NCBI RefSeq assembly: GCF_002216005.1
Contig: NZ_NIQC01000005.1
Span: forward strand, 1-64,000
DNA length: 64,000 bases
Direction of reading: 5' to 3'
From: Natranaerobius trueperi
GTDB taxonomy: Bacteria > Bacillota > Natranaerobiia > Natranaerobiales > Natranaerobiaceae
How positions within the stretch are numbered: the first letter of the stretch is position 1; every line of letters begins with the position of its first letter. Shown here piece by piece: positions 41,934 through 51,274 of the stretch. The notes below the pieces were generated by a model. That model had not been told where the DNA came from, ran no database searches, and saw only the letters and a program-made list of their open reading frames with translations. The translations under genes and the position numbers were made by a program.

Positions 41934-41979
41934 TCACAGATGAATAATCCCGACAATCAAGGTTATTATTTATCATTAA

Positions 41980-42010
41980 ATTGCTTCCCTCTTGTCTTGA
42001 GGGAAGCAAT
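41980..42010 (-). terminator. Terminator of acidic protein gene
   Basis: ATTGCTTCCCTC (41980-41991) and GAGGGAAGCAAT (41999-42010) form a 12-bp perfect stem. It follows the stop of the 42023-42607 gene on the minus strand and exits into TTTAATGATAAATAA. Confidence 0.65.
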
Positions 42011-42022
42011 TTAATAAAGGTG

Positions 42023-42607
42023 CTATTCTTGTTCTGGATACGGTGGCCAATCAGGAGCAAACTCAGGACATTCTCCGGCTACACGACACTCTTCTGGTTC
42101 TGGACAAAATCCGTAAACCGGTACAAGTAACTGTACATGAGCAATTAACTTGAATAGTATTAGTTTACCGATACAGAGAACGATTTTGTCATTTAACACA
42201 AAAGCATCTAAGCATTCTAAAAAGACTTCACATTGAGGTTTTAGACCTTCTTCGCCTGCTCTTTGTAGAAAAACTATTGTTTCAAAAGTTTCTATTTCAG
42301 TAAAAGTTTCATCTTCGATTGTGTAAGTTATTTCATACTTTATCCAAACTCTAACTTTATTATCAGCAACTATCTTACATTCTTTTTCAAGAACTTCTAC
42401 ATTTAAACATTTAACATCGTTTACATCTTCAGTGATTATTTCATCTTCAATATCAATTGGGATATCTACCTTAATTTCATTAACATCAGTAAACTTACAC
42501 TCCTCATAGACCTTATCTACCTTAATACAATCAATAAATTTTGGTGGCGGTAATTTGTGCCCGTCGGTTACTGGACCAGGATAAATCTGATTATATTTAT
42601 CATCCAT
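42023..42607 (-). CDS. Acidic Cys-containing protein, possible spore-surface protein
   Basis: A 194-residue, strongly acidic protein. The start shows PPPKFIDCIKVDKVYEECKF; a VDKVYEEC-type segment is one I associate with clostridial proteins of likely spore or envelope origin. Cysteines are spread through the sequence (CLNVEV, KECKIVA, CEVFLECLD, CPEPEECRVAGECPEF). The C-terminus is Pro/Glu-rich. There is no signal peptide. I cannot name a family with certainty. It is divergent from the YheC/YheD-type gene, which would agree with a sporulation role. Start at ATG 42607 after GGGGGA; a longer frame from 42625 is less likely. Confidence 0.55.
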   Translation of the reverse strand: MDDKYNQIYPGPVTDGHKLPPPKFIDCIKVDKVYEECKFTDVNEIKVDIPIDIEDEIITEDVNDVKCLNVEVLEKECKIVADNKVRVWIKYEITYTIEDETFTEIETFETIVFLQRAGEEGLKPQCEVFLECLDAFVLNDKIVLCIGKLILFKLIAHVQLLVPVYGFCPEPEECRVAGECPEFAPDWPPYPEQE

Positions 42608-42759
42608 ATATTTTCCCCCTTTCATTTTCCTAATTCAGTTTATGTAAAGGACATAGGTGGATGTGACAAAACATATGTTAGTTATTATATTTATTTAATC
42701 AACACATAAAGCTGGTGTGAGTCATACTATATATAATAATCTAGGGGGTGAATAATAAG

Positions 42760-43884
42760 TTGAGTATTTTAGATAGTTTTCTCAAATTCGCCAATACAAG
42801 TGTCTCACCACAAATTGGTGTTCTTATTACTAGAATGGACTCTAATCATTTAAATAAATTTTATAATGAAAAAATATTTTTTTTATTAAAAGCCAATCAA
42901 AAATCAAAAGTAGACATTTTTTTCTTTATGTTACTTGATATAGACTTTGAAAATCATCAGGTTAAAGGATATTATCTAGATGAACAAAGTAATCAATTCA
43001 AAACAAATATATTTGCTTTTCCTGATGTAATTTACAAACTAGGGGGAGTTTTACGAAAAGAAAAAACATGGTTTGAAAAGCTCACACAATATATAGAAAA
43101 AAATAACATAAAAACAATTAATTCTTATTCAAATTTTGATAAATGGGAAGTACATGAAGTTTTAAAAGAATATAATAACCTTTCTTCTTATCTTATCACT
43201 ACTTTACTATATAACTCACAAGATGATTTAAGATATATGGTTAATAGACACAATTCAATTTATATTAAACCTACGGGGGGAAGACTTGGAAAAAAAATAA
43301 TGCGAATAGATAAAGTAGACGCTTGTTATAGATGTATTACTATGCGTGATGAAAAACCTAAGTCCCTTTTTTTTAATAATTTCGATGAATTAGAACTATA
43401 TATAAGAAATTACTTTAGAAACTTCACCTCTATCATACAAGAAGCTATTGATCTATTATCTATAAATGAACAATTAGTTGATATGAGAGTGGAAGTTCAA
43501 AGAAATGGAAATAACCAAATAGAAATTTTAGCTATTCCCGTTCGTTTAGGCCAAGATAAAGCTCCGGTTACTCAACATGCCACAAGTTATAAGTTTAGAG
43601 ATTTTTTTAGTTCTTTCTTAAACCTTTCTAATAATGAGATAGATCAACTATATAAATCAATTGAAAAACTAACAACTATTGTTTATAAAACTATCGAATC
43701 TTATTATGGACAGTGCGGGGAGATGGGTATCGATATTGGTATAGATAACGAATTCAATTTAAAACTTATAGAATGTAATTCTCAACCTACTAAGGTTTCT
43801 CTTATTAATGCCTATGAACGAGAAGTAGTTGAAAGATCGTTTGAAAACATATTAAACTATGGTAAATATTTAAGTAAGATCTAA
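42760..43884 (+). CDS. YheC/YheD-type ATP-grasp spore coat protein
   Basis: About 374 residues. The N-terminal part (IGVLITRMDSN, FPDVIYKLGG) and the ATP-grasp half (NSIYIKPTGGRLGKKIMRI, then RVEVQRNGNNQIEILAIPVRLG, GEMGIDIGIDNEFNLKLIECNSQPTKVSL) match the YheC/YheD group of endospore coat-associated proteins. The family contains ATP-grasp ligase folds of unknown reaction. The start is TTG 42760, preceded by AGGGGGTG at correct distance; a GTG at 42748 overlaps that site. It is monocistronic, ending at a strong hairpin. Confidence 0.82.
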   Translation: MSILDSFLKFANTSVSPQIGVLITRMDSNHLNKFYNEKIFFLLKANQKSKVDIFFFMLLDIDFENHQVKGYYLDEQSNQFKTNIFAFPDVIYKLGGVLRKEKTWFEKLTQYIEKNNIKTINSYSNFDKWEVHEVLKEYNNLSSYLITTLLYNSQDDLRYMVNRHNSIYIKPTGGRLGKKIMRIDKVDACYRCITMRDEKPKSLFFNNFDELELYIRNYFRNFTSIIQEAIDLLSINEQLVDMRVEVQRNGNNQIEILAIPVRLGQDKAPVTQHATSYKFRDFFSSFLNLSNNEIDQLYKSIEKLTTIVYKTIESYYGQCGEMGIDIGIDNEFNLKLIECNSQPTKVSLINAYEREVVERSFENILNYGKYLSKI

Positions 43885-43909
43885 AAAAGCAGGGTATCAC
43901 CCTGCTTTT
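43885..43909. terminator. Bidirectional terminator
   Basis: AAAAGCAGGG (43885-43894) and CCCTGCTTTT (43900-43909) with a 5-base loop, located between convergent genes. Confidence 0.85.
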
Positions 43910-43912
43910 CAT

Positions 43913-44539
43913 TTAATATGATTCTAGTTTCATTTGATTAGTTTTTAAGGTTTTTGCATCAGAAGTCCATGCATATGCTAATAGACAAGGGTTATCTTTA
44001 TCTGAAAAAATAGCATGTAAATTACCTTTGGGAACAAATAAATAATCATTTTTTTGTAAAACATTCCGTTGGTTTTGTAAATCAATTGAACAACTACCAT
44101 ATAGACAAATGTATGTTTCTGTAATATTGGGGTGTCTATGTCTCGGATAATAAGTATTAGGAGCCAAAAGTACAAGTCCTAATATTAGCTCATCCGAAAT
44201 AACCATTCCCCTTGGTCCCAACAATTCTGCAAATGCATACCTTTCCTTAAGATTATCTGGTAACTCGTCATATCCAAATTCCCAGGTAAGTAAATGACTC
44301 AAATCTTTTAAATAGTCTAATAAAGGTTCATCATCTTGATAATTATTAAAAATATTTTCGAGATAATTACATACAGGTTTAGTTTGTTTTGAACGTAACA
44401 ATAAACTAAACGTAGTTAAGGCTTCTTCAGTTTTATGTAACGTTTTCCATATATGGTGATGCATTTTTTCTTCTGAAGTAGGCACATGACTAAACAAAAC
44501 CCAGTATCTATTTATAATTTTAGTTAACTTATCTTCCAT
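43913..44539 (-). CDS. DMSP-lyase-like cupin protein (DddL family)
   Basis: A 208-residue protein with a C-terminal cupin. The metal ligands are seen in YPRHRHPNITETYICLYG (two His of HxH, a Glu and a Tyr) and a distal His in PKGNLHAIF. The arrangement and the preceding LGLVLLAPNTYYP fit the DddL / DMSP_lyase cupin family, whose members cleave dimethylsulfoniopropionate to dimethylsulfide and acrylate. The N-terminal helical part (WKTLHKTEEALTTF) is also consistent. No acrylate pathway gene is adjacent, so another cupin role is possible. The start is ATG 44539 after GAGGGA. An MFS carrier gene lies 80 bp upstream on the same strand. Confidence 0.6.
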   Translation of the reverse strand: MEDKLTKIINRYWVLFSHVPTSEEKMHHHIWKTLHKTEEALTTFSLLLRSKQTKPVCNYLENIFNNYQDDEPLLDYLKDLSHLLTWEFGYDELPDNLKERYAFAELLGPRGMVISDELILGLVLLAPNTYYPRHRHPNITETYICLYGSCSIDLQNQRNVLQKNDYLFVPKGNLHAIFSDKDNPCLLAYAWTSDAKTLKTNQMKLESY

Positions 44540-44618
44540 ACAAATCCCTCTTATTGAATAGTTTATGCTCAATTATAACAGACACCATCTCTTATATATG
44601 TCGATATTAGTCTAAAAT

Positions 44619-45803
44619 CTAATTATCTCTAGCTACAAAAACAAATACACCCCAAAGGATAGCAATTAATGCTACTAGTGAAAACACAATTTGTACATCA
44701 GTAAAATTAAGTACTATTCCAAGTATAAAAGGAGATAATGTCATACCTATAAATTTCATTGTATTAAATATCGCAATTACTGACCCTGAAAGTTCTTTAG
44801 GCGGGAGAGTTGTTGCTCTATTATAAATAGTAGGTGACACGATACCATACCCTATACCATAAAAAATTAAACTTATACTTATTAAAAAACTTCCAGTTGG
44901 CCAAAAGGGTAGTAATATGAAAGCTAATCCTTTGAAAATAAAACCAATAGCAGTTCTATAACGCCATTTTATTAAACTAGATAGGATATTGGCCTTTGAA
45001 GCTACTAGTGCTGATGATGCTCCTTGTAAAGATAATGCTAAACCACTAAAAATTTCAGTGAAACCATGTACAGTAACAATATATATAGGTAAAAAGGTTA
45101 CCAATGAATATAAAAAAAAGTAAGTTGTTAGAGAATGAAACATTACATTTCGAATACCACGATTTTTTAGTACTGTAAATAATGAAATTACGTATTGTAA
45201 TGGTGATATTTTTTTAGCTTTTTCAATTGAACCTGGAGGTGCTGTTTCAGGTAAACCAAAGTAGAAGAATATAGCTAAAATTAGTGGAAGACTATATACT
45301 AAAAACACCAACCTCCAATCTATAGTAGCTAGACTACCACCTAAGGTTGGTATTACAGCAGCTCCTAAAGAGATTATTCCTGTTAAGTAGCCCATTAATT
45401 GTAACCTTCTATCACCAGTAAACAAATCTCCTATTATTGTCATTGCTATCGGGATTAAACCAGCAATTCCTATCCCTTGTATAAAGCGAAGAATTAAGAC
45501 TGCACTAAAAGAAGGCGCAAAAATTATACTTATCCCTGCCACTCCATCTATTATAAGAGAGGCTAGTCCAATTTTTCTACGCCCTATAATATCAATCAAG
45601 TAACCTAAAAAAGGTAAGCTAATAGCTGCAGATAAGGTATAGACACTTAAAATAAAACCTTGTTGAGATTCAGGTATGTCAAAAGCTCTGCCGATAGACG
45701 GTAATGCCGGAGCTACTAATCCACCTCCCATAACACCGAAAGCTCCCATGATAAGAATTAATGAAATCAGATATGTAGGTACTTTTTCTTTTGTTGTTTG
45801 CAT
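44619..45803 (-). CDS. Major facilitator superfamily transporter
   Basis: A 394-residue MFS carrier with 12 predicted membrane segments. The loop 2-3 motif is LPFLGYLIDIIGRRKIGL (GxxxDxxGRRK form), and the second half has the repeat-like region around AIGFIFKGLAF. PALPSIGRAFDIPESQQGFIL in the first loop is typical of the DHA1-type drug/metabolite antiporters. The substrate is unknown; it is close to the DMSP-lyase-like gene and could supply or export a related compound. Start at ATG 45803 after AGGAGG; the earlier frame start 45812 is within the ribosome-binding site region. Confidence 0.85.
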   Translation of the reverse strand: MQTTKEKVPTYLISLILIMGAFGVMGGGLVAPALPSIGRAFDIPESQQGFILSVYTLSAAISLPFLGYLIDIIGRRKIGLASLIIDGVAGISIIFAPSFSAVLILRFIQGIGIAGLIPIAMTIIGDLFTGDRRLQLMGYLTGIISLGAAVIPTLGGSLATIDWRLVFLVYSLPLILAIFFYFGLPETAPPGSIEKAKKISPLQYVISLFTVLKNRGIRNVMFHSLTTYFFLYSLVTFLPIYIVTVHGFTEIFSGLALSLQGASSALVASKANILSSLIKWRYRTAIGFIFKGLAFILLPFWPTGSFLISISLIFYGIGYGIVSPTIYNRATTLPPKELSGSVIAIFNTMKFIGMTLSPFILGIVLNFTDVQIVFSLVALIAILWGVFVFVARDN

Positions 45804-45932
45804 TATAAGCACCTCCTTATGGTGTATTGTATTGATAAATGTAACAAAATGTCTTTCTATAACATAACACCTTCTATTGTAAGCTAACCAAAATTAGCGT
45901 TAGTGTTACTTTTAAATACACAGAAAATATGT

Positions 45933-46685
45933 TTAAAGAAGAGTTAGTCCTACAGGACAATGGTCACTACCCAAAATATTTGAATAGATTTCCCCATTTT
46001 TTAACCAACTATTAGTTCCTTTAGAAGTTATAAAATAATCTATTCTCCACCCTGCATTCCTTTCTCTAGCTTTTCGCATATAAGACCACCAGGTATAAGC
46101 TTCTGTTTTATCAGGGTAGAAATATCTAAATGTATCAATAAAACCGCAATGTAATAACTCTGTAAGTTTGGCCCTTTCTTCATCAGAAAACCCAGCATTT
46201 CTTTTATTATTTTTAGGGTTTTTTAAGTCAATTTCATTATGAGCTACATTTAGATCACCACATAAAATAACAGGTTTATTAGCCTTTAGTTCATTTAAAT
46301 ATTTTCTAAAGCAATCTTCCCAGTCTAACCTATATTCAAGTCTAGCTAACTTTCTTTGGGAATTAGGTGTATATACATTTATTAAGAAAAAATCTTCAAA
46401 TTCTAATGTTATCAGTCGACCTTCTTGGTCATGTCTTTCAATTCCTAAACCATATTTAACATCTAATGGCTTTTTCTTTGTAAAAATAGCTGTTCCTGAA
46501 TAACCTTTTTTAACTGCATAGTTCCAATACTGATAATGGTTTTCTAAATTTAGTTCGATCTGTCCTTCTTGAAGTTTTGTTTCTTGAACACAAAAGATAT
46601 CAGCATCAATGTCATTAAAAAATTCTAAAAAACCTTTCTTTAAACAAGCTCTTAGTCCATTTACATTCCATGAGATAAGTTTCAT
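45933..46685 (-). CDS. xth: Exodeoxyribonuclease III / AP endonuclease
   Basis: A 250-residue exonuclease III-type protein. Metal and catalytic residues are in SWNVNGLRA, VQETKLQEGQ, VYTPNSQRKLARLEYRLDWE, CGDLNVAHNEIDL, RNAGFSDEERAKL and the C-terminal LGSDHCPVGLTL. It repairs abasic sites and trims 3' ends. Length and start (ATG with GGAGTAGG) are normal. It is monocistronic and divergent from the LonB-type gene. Confidence 0.94.
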   Translation of the reverse strand: MKLISWNVNGLRACLKKGFLEFFNDIDADIFCVQETKLQEGQIELNLENHYQYWNYAVKKGYSGTAIFTKKKPLDVKYGLGIERHDQEGRLITLEFEDFFLINVYTPNSQRKLARLEYRLDWEDCFRKYLNELKANKPVILCGDLNVAHNEIDLKNPKNNKRNAGFSDEERAKLTELLHCGFIDTFRYFYPDKTEAYTWWSYMRKARERNAGWRIDYFITSKGTNSWLKNGEIYSNILGSDHCPVGLTLL

Positions 46686-46844
46686 CCTACTCCACTTCCC
46701 CTCTCCGATTAATAATAGTTATAAAGAGACAATTAGATATTTTAATTATAACATTTTTTTCTTTTATAATTCACATTTATAGATTCATTTAAATATTAAT
46801 AATCAACGAAAATTATCAAATATATAGTAGGAAGGAAGGTTTAT

Positions 46845-49244
46845 ATGAAAAAGTATCAAGTGCCCGAAAAAAAACTTAGGGCTACTTGTACAAAAAATGT
46901 TATTGAACAACTTTATGTTGATAATAACAAACAAGGTAAAATAGTAGGTCAAGATAGAGCACTTAAAGCACTTGAATTTGGCTTAGGTATTACAAGTAAT
47001 GGGTTTAATATTTATGTAGCTGGTGTTTCAGGTACAGGTAAAGAAACTGCTGTTAAAGAGTATGTTGAAGAAGTTGCTAAAAAGCTTCCCCCAGCAAATG
47101 ATCTCTTATATGTAAATAATTTCAAAAATCCTAATACACCTAAAACTCTAATGGTTTCACCTGGTAAAGGTATTAAGTTCGCAACTGATGTCAAAAACCT
47201 AATCGATACGATAAGAGAAGAAATTCCAAAAGCTTTTGAAAGTGATAACTATATAACTCAAAAAGAAAATATCACACAAAAAAATAAAGATAAAAAACAA
47301 GAACTGTTTGAACAATTTAATGAAGAAGCTCAAAAACAAGGGTTTGTTGTGGAACAATCACCTTCTGGGTATGTGTTAGTTCCTACACATGAAGATGGTT
47401 CACCTATGAAGGAAAAAGAATTTTTAAACCTCTCTAAAGAGGATAAGAAAGTTATTCAAAAAAATCAACAATTGCTTGATAGAGAATTAAAAAACTTAAG
47501 AAAAAAACTAAGAAATTTAGAAAAAGAAGCTATAGATAAAATAACTCAGTTAGAAGAACAAATAATCCTATTTGCGGTAGATTACTTGTTTCAAGATTTA
47601 ATTAAAGAGTATAAAGACCATGAAAATGTTATAGCCTATTTAGAACAGATGAAAAAAGATATAATTAAAAATTTTGAAAATTTCAGAAGTGATGAAGAGA
47701 ATAGCAAAAAACAATTTCAAACTAACCTCTACCCTTGGTCCCAAGACCCTAATTTTAAAAAATATGAGGTTAATGTAATTGTAGATAACTCAAAACTAGA
47801 AGGTGCCCCTGTAGTGATTGAAATGAACCCTTCATACCAAAAAATTTTTGGTAGAATAGAAAAAGAAAATCAATATGGTACATTATATACAGATTTCACT
47901 ATGATTAAAGGTGGTTCATTACACCAAGCAAATGGTGGTTATTTTGTCGTATCTATAGAGGACCTTCTTAAAGATCCACTGACTTGGGATAGTTTAAAAC
48001 GAGTAATTAAAAACCAAGAGTTAGAAATTGAAGAAGCTGCTGAACGTTTTAATTTAATTTCTACAAAAACCCTTAGACCAGAAGCAGTCCCTATAAATAT
48101 AAAAATAATTTTGATAGGACCACCACATTTATATTATCTTCTCTATCAAATAGATAGTGATTTTCACGAGTTATTTAAAGTAAAAGCAGAATTTGCTTCA
48201 ACAATGAAAAGAAACTCTCAAAATATCAGAAAATATATTACTTTTGCAAGTAACTTTTGCTCTAAAGAAAAACTCCTACCTCTTACTTTTAGTGCCTTAA
48301 GTAAAGTGATTGAATATGGTTCAAGACTTGCTGAAGATCAAACCAAATTATCTACACGGTTTTCAGAGATAGCCGATATTATCAGGGAAGCATGTTATTA
48401 TGGTTATCAGGATAATACTAGCCAAATATTAGATAAACACATCAACCAGGCCATACAAGCAAAAGTATATCGTTCAAACATGATCCAAGAACAGATCCAA
48501 GAATTAATAGAACGTGACATTTTATTTATCAATACGAAAGGGCGTAAGATAGGTCAGATAAATGCTCTATCTGTATCAAAGATTGGAGGCTTTTCATTTG
48601 GTAGACCTACTCGTATCACATGTAGTGTTGGTTTAGGGCATAAGGGTATTATAGATATTGAAAGAGAATCAAAACTTGGTGGACGTATTCATAGTAAAGG
48701 TGTAATGATTTTATCAGGATACTTAACTTCTCATTATGCAAATAAAACACCTATCTCACTTTCTGCTAGACTAGTATTTGAACAAAGTTATCAAGAAATA
48801 GAGGGTGATAGTGCTTCAGGAGCAGAATTATGTGCATTATTATCAGCTATATCTAATTCCCCTATCAGACAAGATATAGCTATTACTGGTGCTATTGACC
48901 AAAATGGAACAATTCAAGCTGTAGGAGGTATTAACGAAAAGATTGAAAGTTTTTATGAAGTATGCAAAATGAAAGGACTATCAAATAATCAAGGTGTAAT
49001 TATTCCAAAAAGGAATATACCAAACTTAATGTTAAATGAAGAGGTTGTAGAGGCCATTAAATATGGAAAGTTTAATATATACGCGATTGACGATATCAAC
49101 GAGGCAATGGAAATTTTAACTGGAGTTTATTCAGGTACAAAAAAAGAAGATGGTAGTTTTGAAAAAGGAAGTATAAATGAAAAGGTATATAATTCACTTA
49201 TATCTTTTGCCAAAAAGAGTGGAGTGTTTAAAGATGGGCTTTAA
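46845..49244 (+). CDS. LonB-type ATP-dependent protease
   Basis: A 799-residue protease of the Lon AAA_32 group. Walker A is GVSGTGKE at residues 60-67; a long charged coiled-coil insert occupies about 130-290; SIEDLLKDPLTWDSLKRVI and the IRKYITFASNFC helical region complete the ATPase. The C-terminal Lon protease domain has the catalytic serine in EGDSASGAELCALL and the lysine in GGINEKIESFYEVC. Proteins of this type occur in many spore-formers, with roles in quality control and sporulation. No membrane segment is evident. ATG with GGAAGG upstream. Confidence 0.88.
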   Translation: MKKYQVPEKKLRATCTKNVIEQLYVDNNKQGKIVGQDRALKALEFGLGITSNGFNIYVAGVSGTGKETAVKEYVEEVAKKLPPANDLLYVNNFKNPNTPKTLMVSPGKGIKFATDVKNLIDTIREEIPKAFESDNYITQKENITQKNKDKKQELFEQFNEEAQKQGFVVEQSPSGYVLVPTHEDGSPMKEKEFLNLSKEDKKVIQKNQQLLDRELKNLRKKLRNLEKEAIDKITQLEEQIILFAVDYLFQDLIKEYKDHENVIAYLEQMKKDIIKNFENFRSDEENSKKQFQTNLYPWSQDPNFKKYEVNVIVDNSKLEGAPVVIEMNPSYQKIFGRIEKENQYGTLYTDFTMIKGGSLHQANGGYFVVSIEDLLKDPLTWDSLKRVIKNQELEIEEAAERFNLISTKTLRPEAVPINIKIILIGPPHLYYLLYQIDSDFHELFKVKAEFASTMKRNSQNIRKYITFASNFCSKEKLLPLTFSALSKVIEYGSRLAEDQTKLSTRFSEIADIIREACYYGYQDNTSQILDKHINQAIQAKVYRSNMIQEQIQELIERDILFINTKGRKIGQINALSVSKIGGFSFGRPTRITCSVGLGHKGIIDIERESKLGGRIHSKGVMILSGYLTSHYANKTPISLSARLVFEQSYQEIEGDSASGAELCALLSAISNSPIRQDIAITGAIDQNGTIQAVGGINEKIESFYEVCKMKGLSNNQGVIIPKRNIPNLMLNEEVVEAIKYGKFNIYAIDDINEAMEILTGVYSGTKKEDGSFEKGSINEKVYNSLISFAKKSGVFKDGL

Positions 49245-49254
49245 ACAGCCCATC
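49233..49254 (+). terminator. Hairpin overlapping end of LonB gene
   Basis: GATGGGCT (49233-49240) and AGCCCATC (49247-49254) form an 8-bp stem over the stop codon of the protease gene. It has a short T/A-rich tail and lies between two convergent genes. Confidence 0.5.
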
Positions 49255-49260
49255 TATTCA

Positions 49261-50551
49261 TTAAGCTACCTCTGATTTCTTTAATATAGAAGCTAATATA
49301 GCACAAATTATAGCTGGTGCGATCCAAGGCATTCCATATTCAGATAATGGTAAATATGATAATAACATCTCTATTGTTTCTGGGTTAATATCTAATGTTC
49401 TAAGACCATCTAATAAACCAATCAAGAAAGTAGCTAATACTGCGCCTTTATAAGCGGTTTTATTCTTAATATATTTATCAAATAAGGACATAATAACTAA
49501 AACTATAGCTGTCGGGTAAATAGTTATTAAAATTGGTGCAGCGATATTTACAATAGATTCAACTCCTACGTTTGCAAAAAATAAACTGAACAATACTGTA
49601 GCAATTGCTATATGCTGATATTTCAACTTATCTTTTGAAAGATCATTAAAATACTTACCAACAGTAGTTGTAAGACCTATGGAAGTTGTAAGACAAGCTA
49701 AAAATACACTCATACCTAGTGCAGCAGTACCTATGTTACCTAACAGTCCATCACTTATTCCAATTAACAATTCTGTTCTATGAAGTCCAGGTTCAAAAAC
49801 TGCACTAGCAGTTCCACCTAAATAGACAAGTCCCCCATAAATAAGACCAAGTCCACCAGCTGCTATTGCTCCAGCTTTAATAGTTAAAGATATTTGATCT
49901 GATACTGTTTCATAACCCCTTGCAACTAAGCTAGAAATTACTATACTTGCAAAAATTATAGACGCAAGAGCATCCATAGTCTGATACCCTTCAGTAAATC
50001 CAATTGTAAAAGTATTTTCAGCTCCTACTTCTTGTGGGGTTCCTAATGGCATAAAGATTCCAACAAGTATTATGACACCTAAAATAGTTACAAGTACTGG
50101 TGTTAAGTATTTACCAATCCGATCGATCACAGTAGACGGATTCAATGAAAAATATAATGTGATTCCAAAAAATACAACTGTTGTTATAATAGAGGTTGTG
50201 ATAGTTTCTCCAAAAAAATGGAGCAACACCTAATTCATAAGCAGTAGCACCAGTTCTTGGGATAGCAAGCATAGGACCAATTGTAAGAACAATTATTGTC
50301 CCAAAAATCTTCCCAAAATTATTACTAACATTTTTAGCTAAATGGTCAACCGTCCCACCAGCTTTCGCTACAGCTATAATCCCTAGTAATGGTAGTCCAA
50401 CTCCAGTTAATAAGAAACCGATCATAGCTGGTAACCATTCAGAACCAGAAGCATGTCCTAAGTAAGGTGGGAAAATCACATTACCTGCACCTAAAAACAT
50501 AGCAAACAGAGCAAAACCAACAACAATTACATCAGTTACTTTTTTATTCAT
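49261..50551 (-). pseudogene. brnQ: Frameshifted branched-chain amino acid carrier BrnQ
   Basis: The N-terminal part (from ATG 50551: KVTDVIVVGFALFAMFLGAG, NVIFPPYLGHASGSEW) and the larger C-terminal part (LNPSTVIDRIGKYLTPVLV, LASIIFASIVISSLVARGYE) together make a complete BrnQ/LivCS Na+ or H+ symporter of about 430 residues. They are in different frames. The break is at a T7 run on the minus strand (50212-50218): removing one T gives the smooth APFFGETITT. The gene is thus either inactivated, phase variable through the homopolymer, or affected by a sequence error. The same kind of T7 break is found at 57145-57151. Ribosome-binding site AGGAGGG is present. Confidence 0.85.
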
Positions 50552-50745
50552 CTTTACCCTCCTAAATTATTTTTTATTCCAAAAAGTGAAAAATATCACT
50601 TTTTTCAGAAAATTCCCAAATGTTTTTGCAGAAAGGTATTTAATCTATATATCTAGTCTTGCACAAAGGATTTTTATTTCATCTTTATTTTATAAAAAAA
50701 TCACTAAAAAATCAATTAGTAATTTTGTAGTTTTAACACTTAAGT

Positions 50746-50780
50746 AAAAAATCGCAATATATAAATAATTGCGATTTTTT
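50746..50780. terminator. Hairpin downstream of proline-rich protein gene
   Basis: AAAAAATCGCAAT (50746-50758) pairs with ATTGCGATTTTTT (50768-50780). It follows the 50785 stop on the minus strand and lies upstream of brnQ. Confidence 0.8.
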
Positions 50781-50784
50781 ATCA

Positions 50785-51105
50785 CTATTGGTTATTTTGT
50801 GGGTTTTCTACCTTTATATTTCCTCCCGCTTGTTGAATTTGTTCCATAACCTCTCCTACATCTAATCCAGTTAGCTTTCCTAAGAATGGGATACTAACAA
50901 TTAAACATATTCCATCTGGAGAACTAATTCTAAGTGGTCCTAGATCAATCACCGCACCTGCTGGTATATAAATTCTAATTAAAGTACCAGGCTCTTTAGG
51001 GCATTTTTCTTCAGGTGGTTTCGGTCTCGGCGGTCTATAGTGAGGGTTTTCTTGATTAGTACTTTCTTCTTCTCTTTCAGGGTTTCTATAACGATATCTA
51101 GTCAC
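50785..51105 (-). CDS. Small proline-rich hypothetical protein
   Basis: A protein of about 106 residues. The N-terminus is basic (TRYRYRNPEREEE), followed by a proline-rich stretch (HYRPPRPKPPEEKCPKEPG). A short beta-like domain (TLIRIYIPAGAVIDLGPLRI) and a Q/N-rich end (QIQQAGGNIKVENPQNNQ) come next. No family is recognised. I prefer GTG 51105 as start because AGAAGG lies seven bases upstream; the ATG at 51111 is directly adjacent to that site. The composition would fit a spore or cell-surface protein. It is flanked by unrelated genes. Confidence 0.5.
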   Translation of the reverse strand: MTRYRYRNPEREEESTNQENPHYRPPRPKPPEEKCPKEPGTLIRIYIPAGAVIDLGPLRISSPDGICLIVSIPFLGKLTGLDVGEVMEQIQQAGGNIKVENPQNNQ

Positions 51106-51274
51106 AAACATACCTTCTAATTATTGTTTTCTCCATACTATGTACTTTAGTTATGTCAGTGACCGCGACTTTACTTTTCAAGGTGATTACAAACAATTTA
51201 AAGTATCATTTAGTACAAATACGTTCAAAATAAAAAATGGGAACTAATATATCCTAAAAGTTAGGAGAGGTTTT

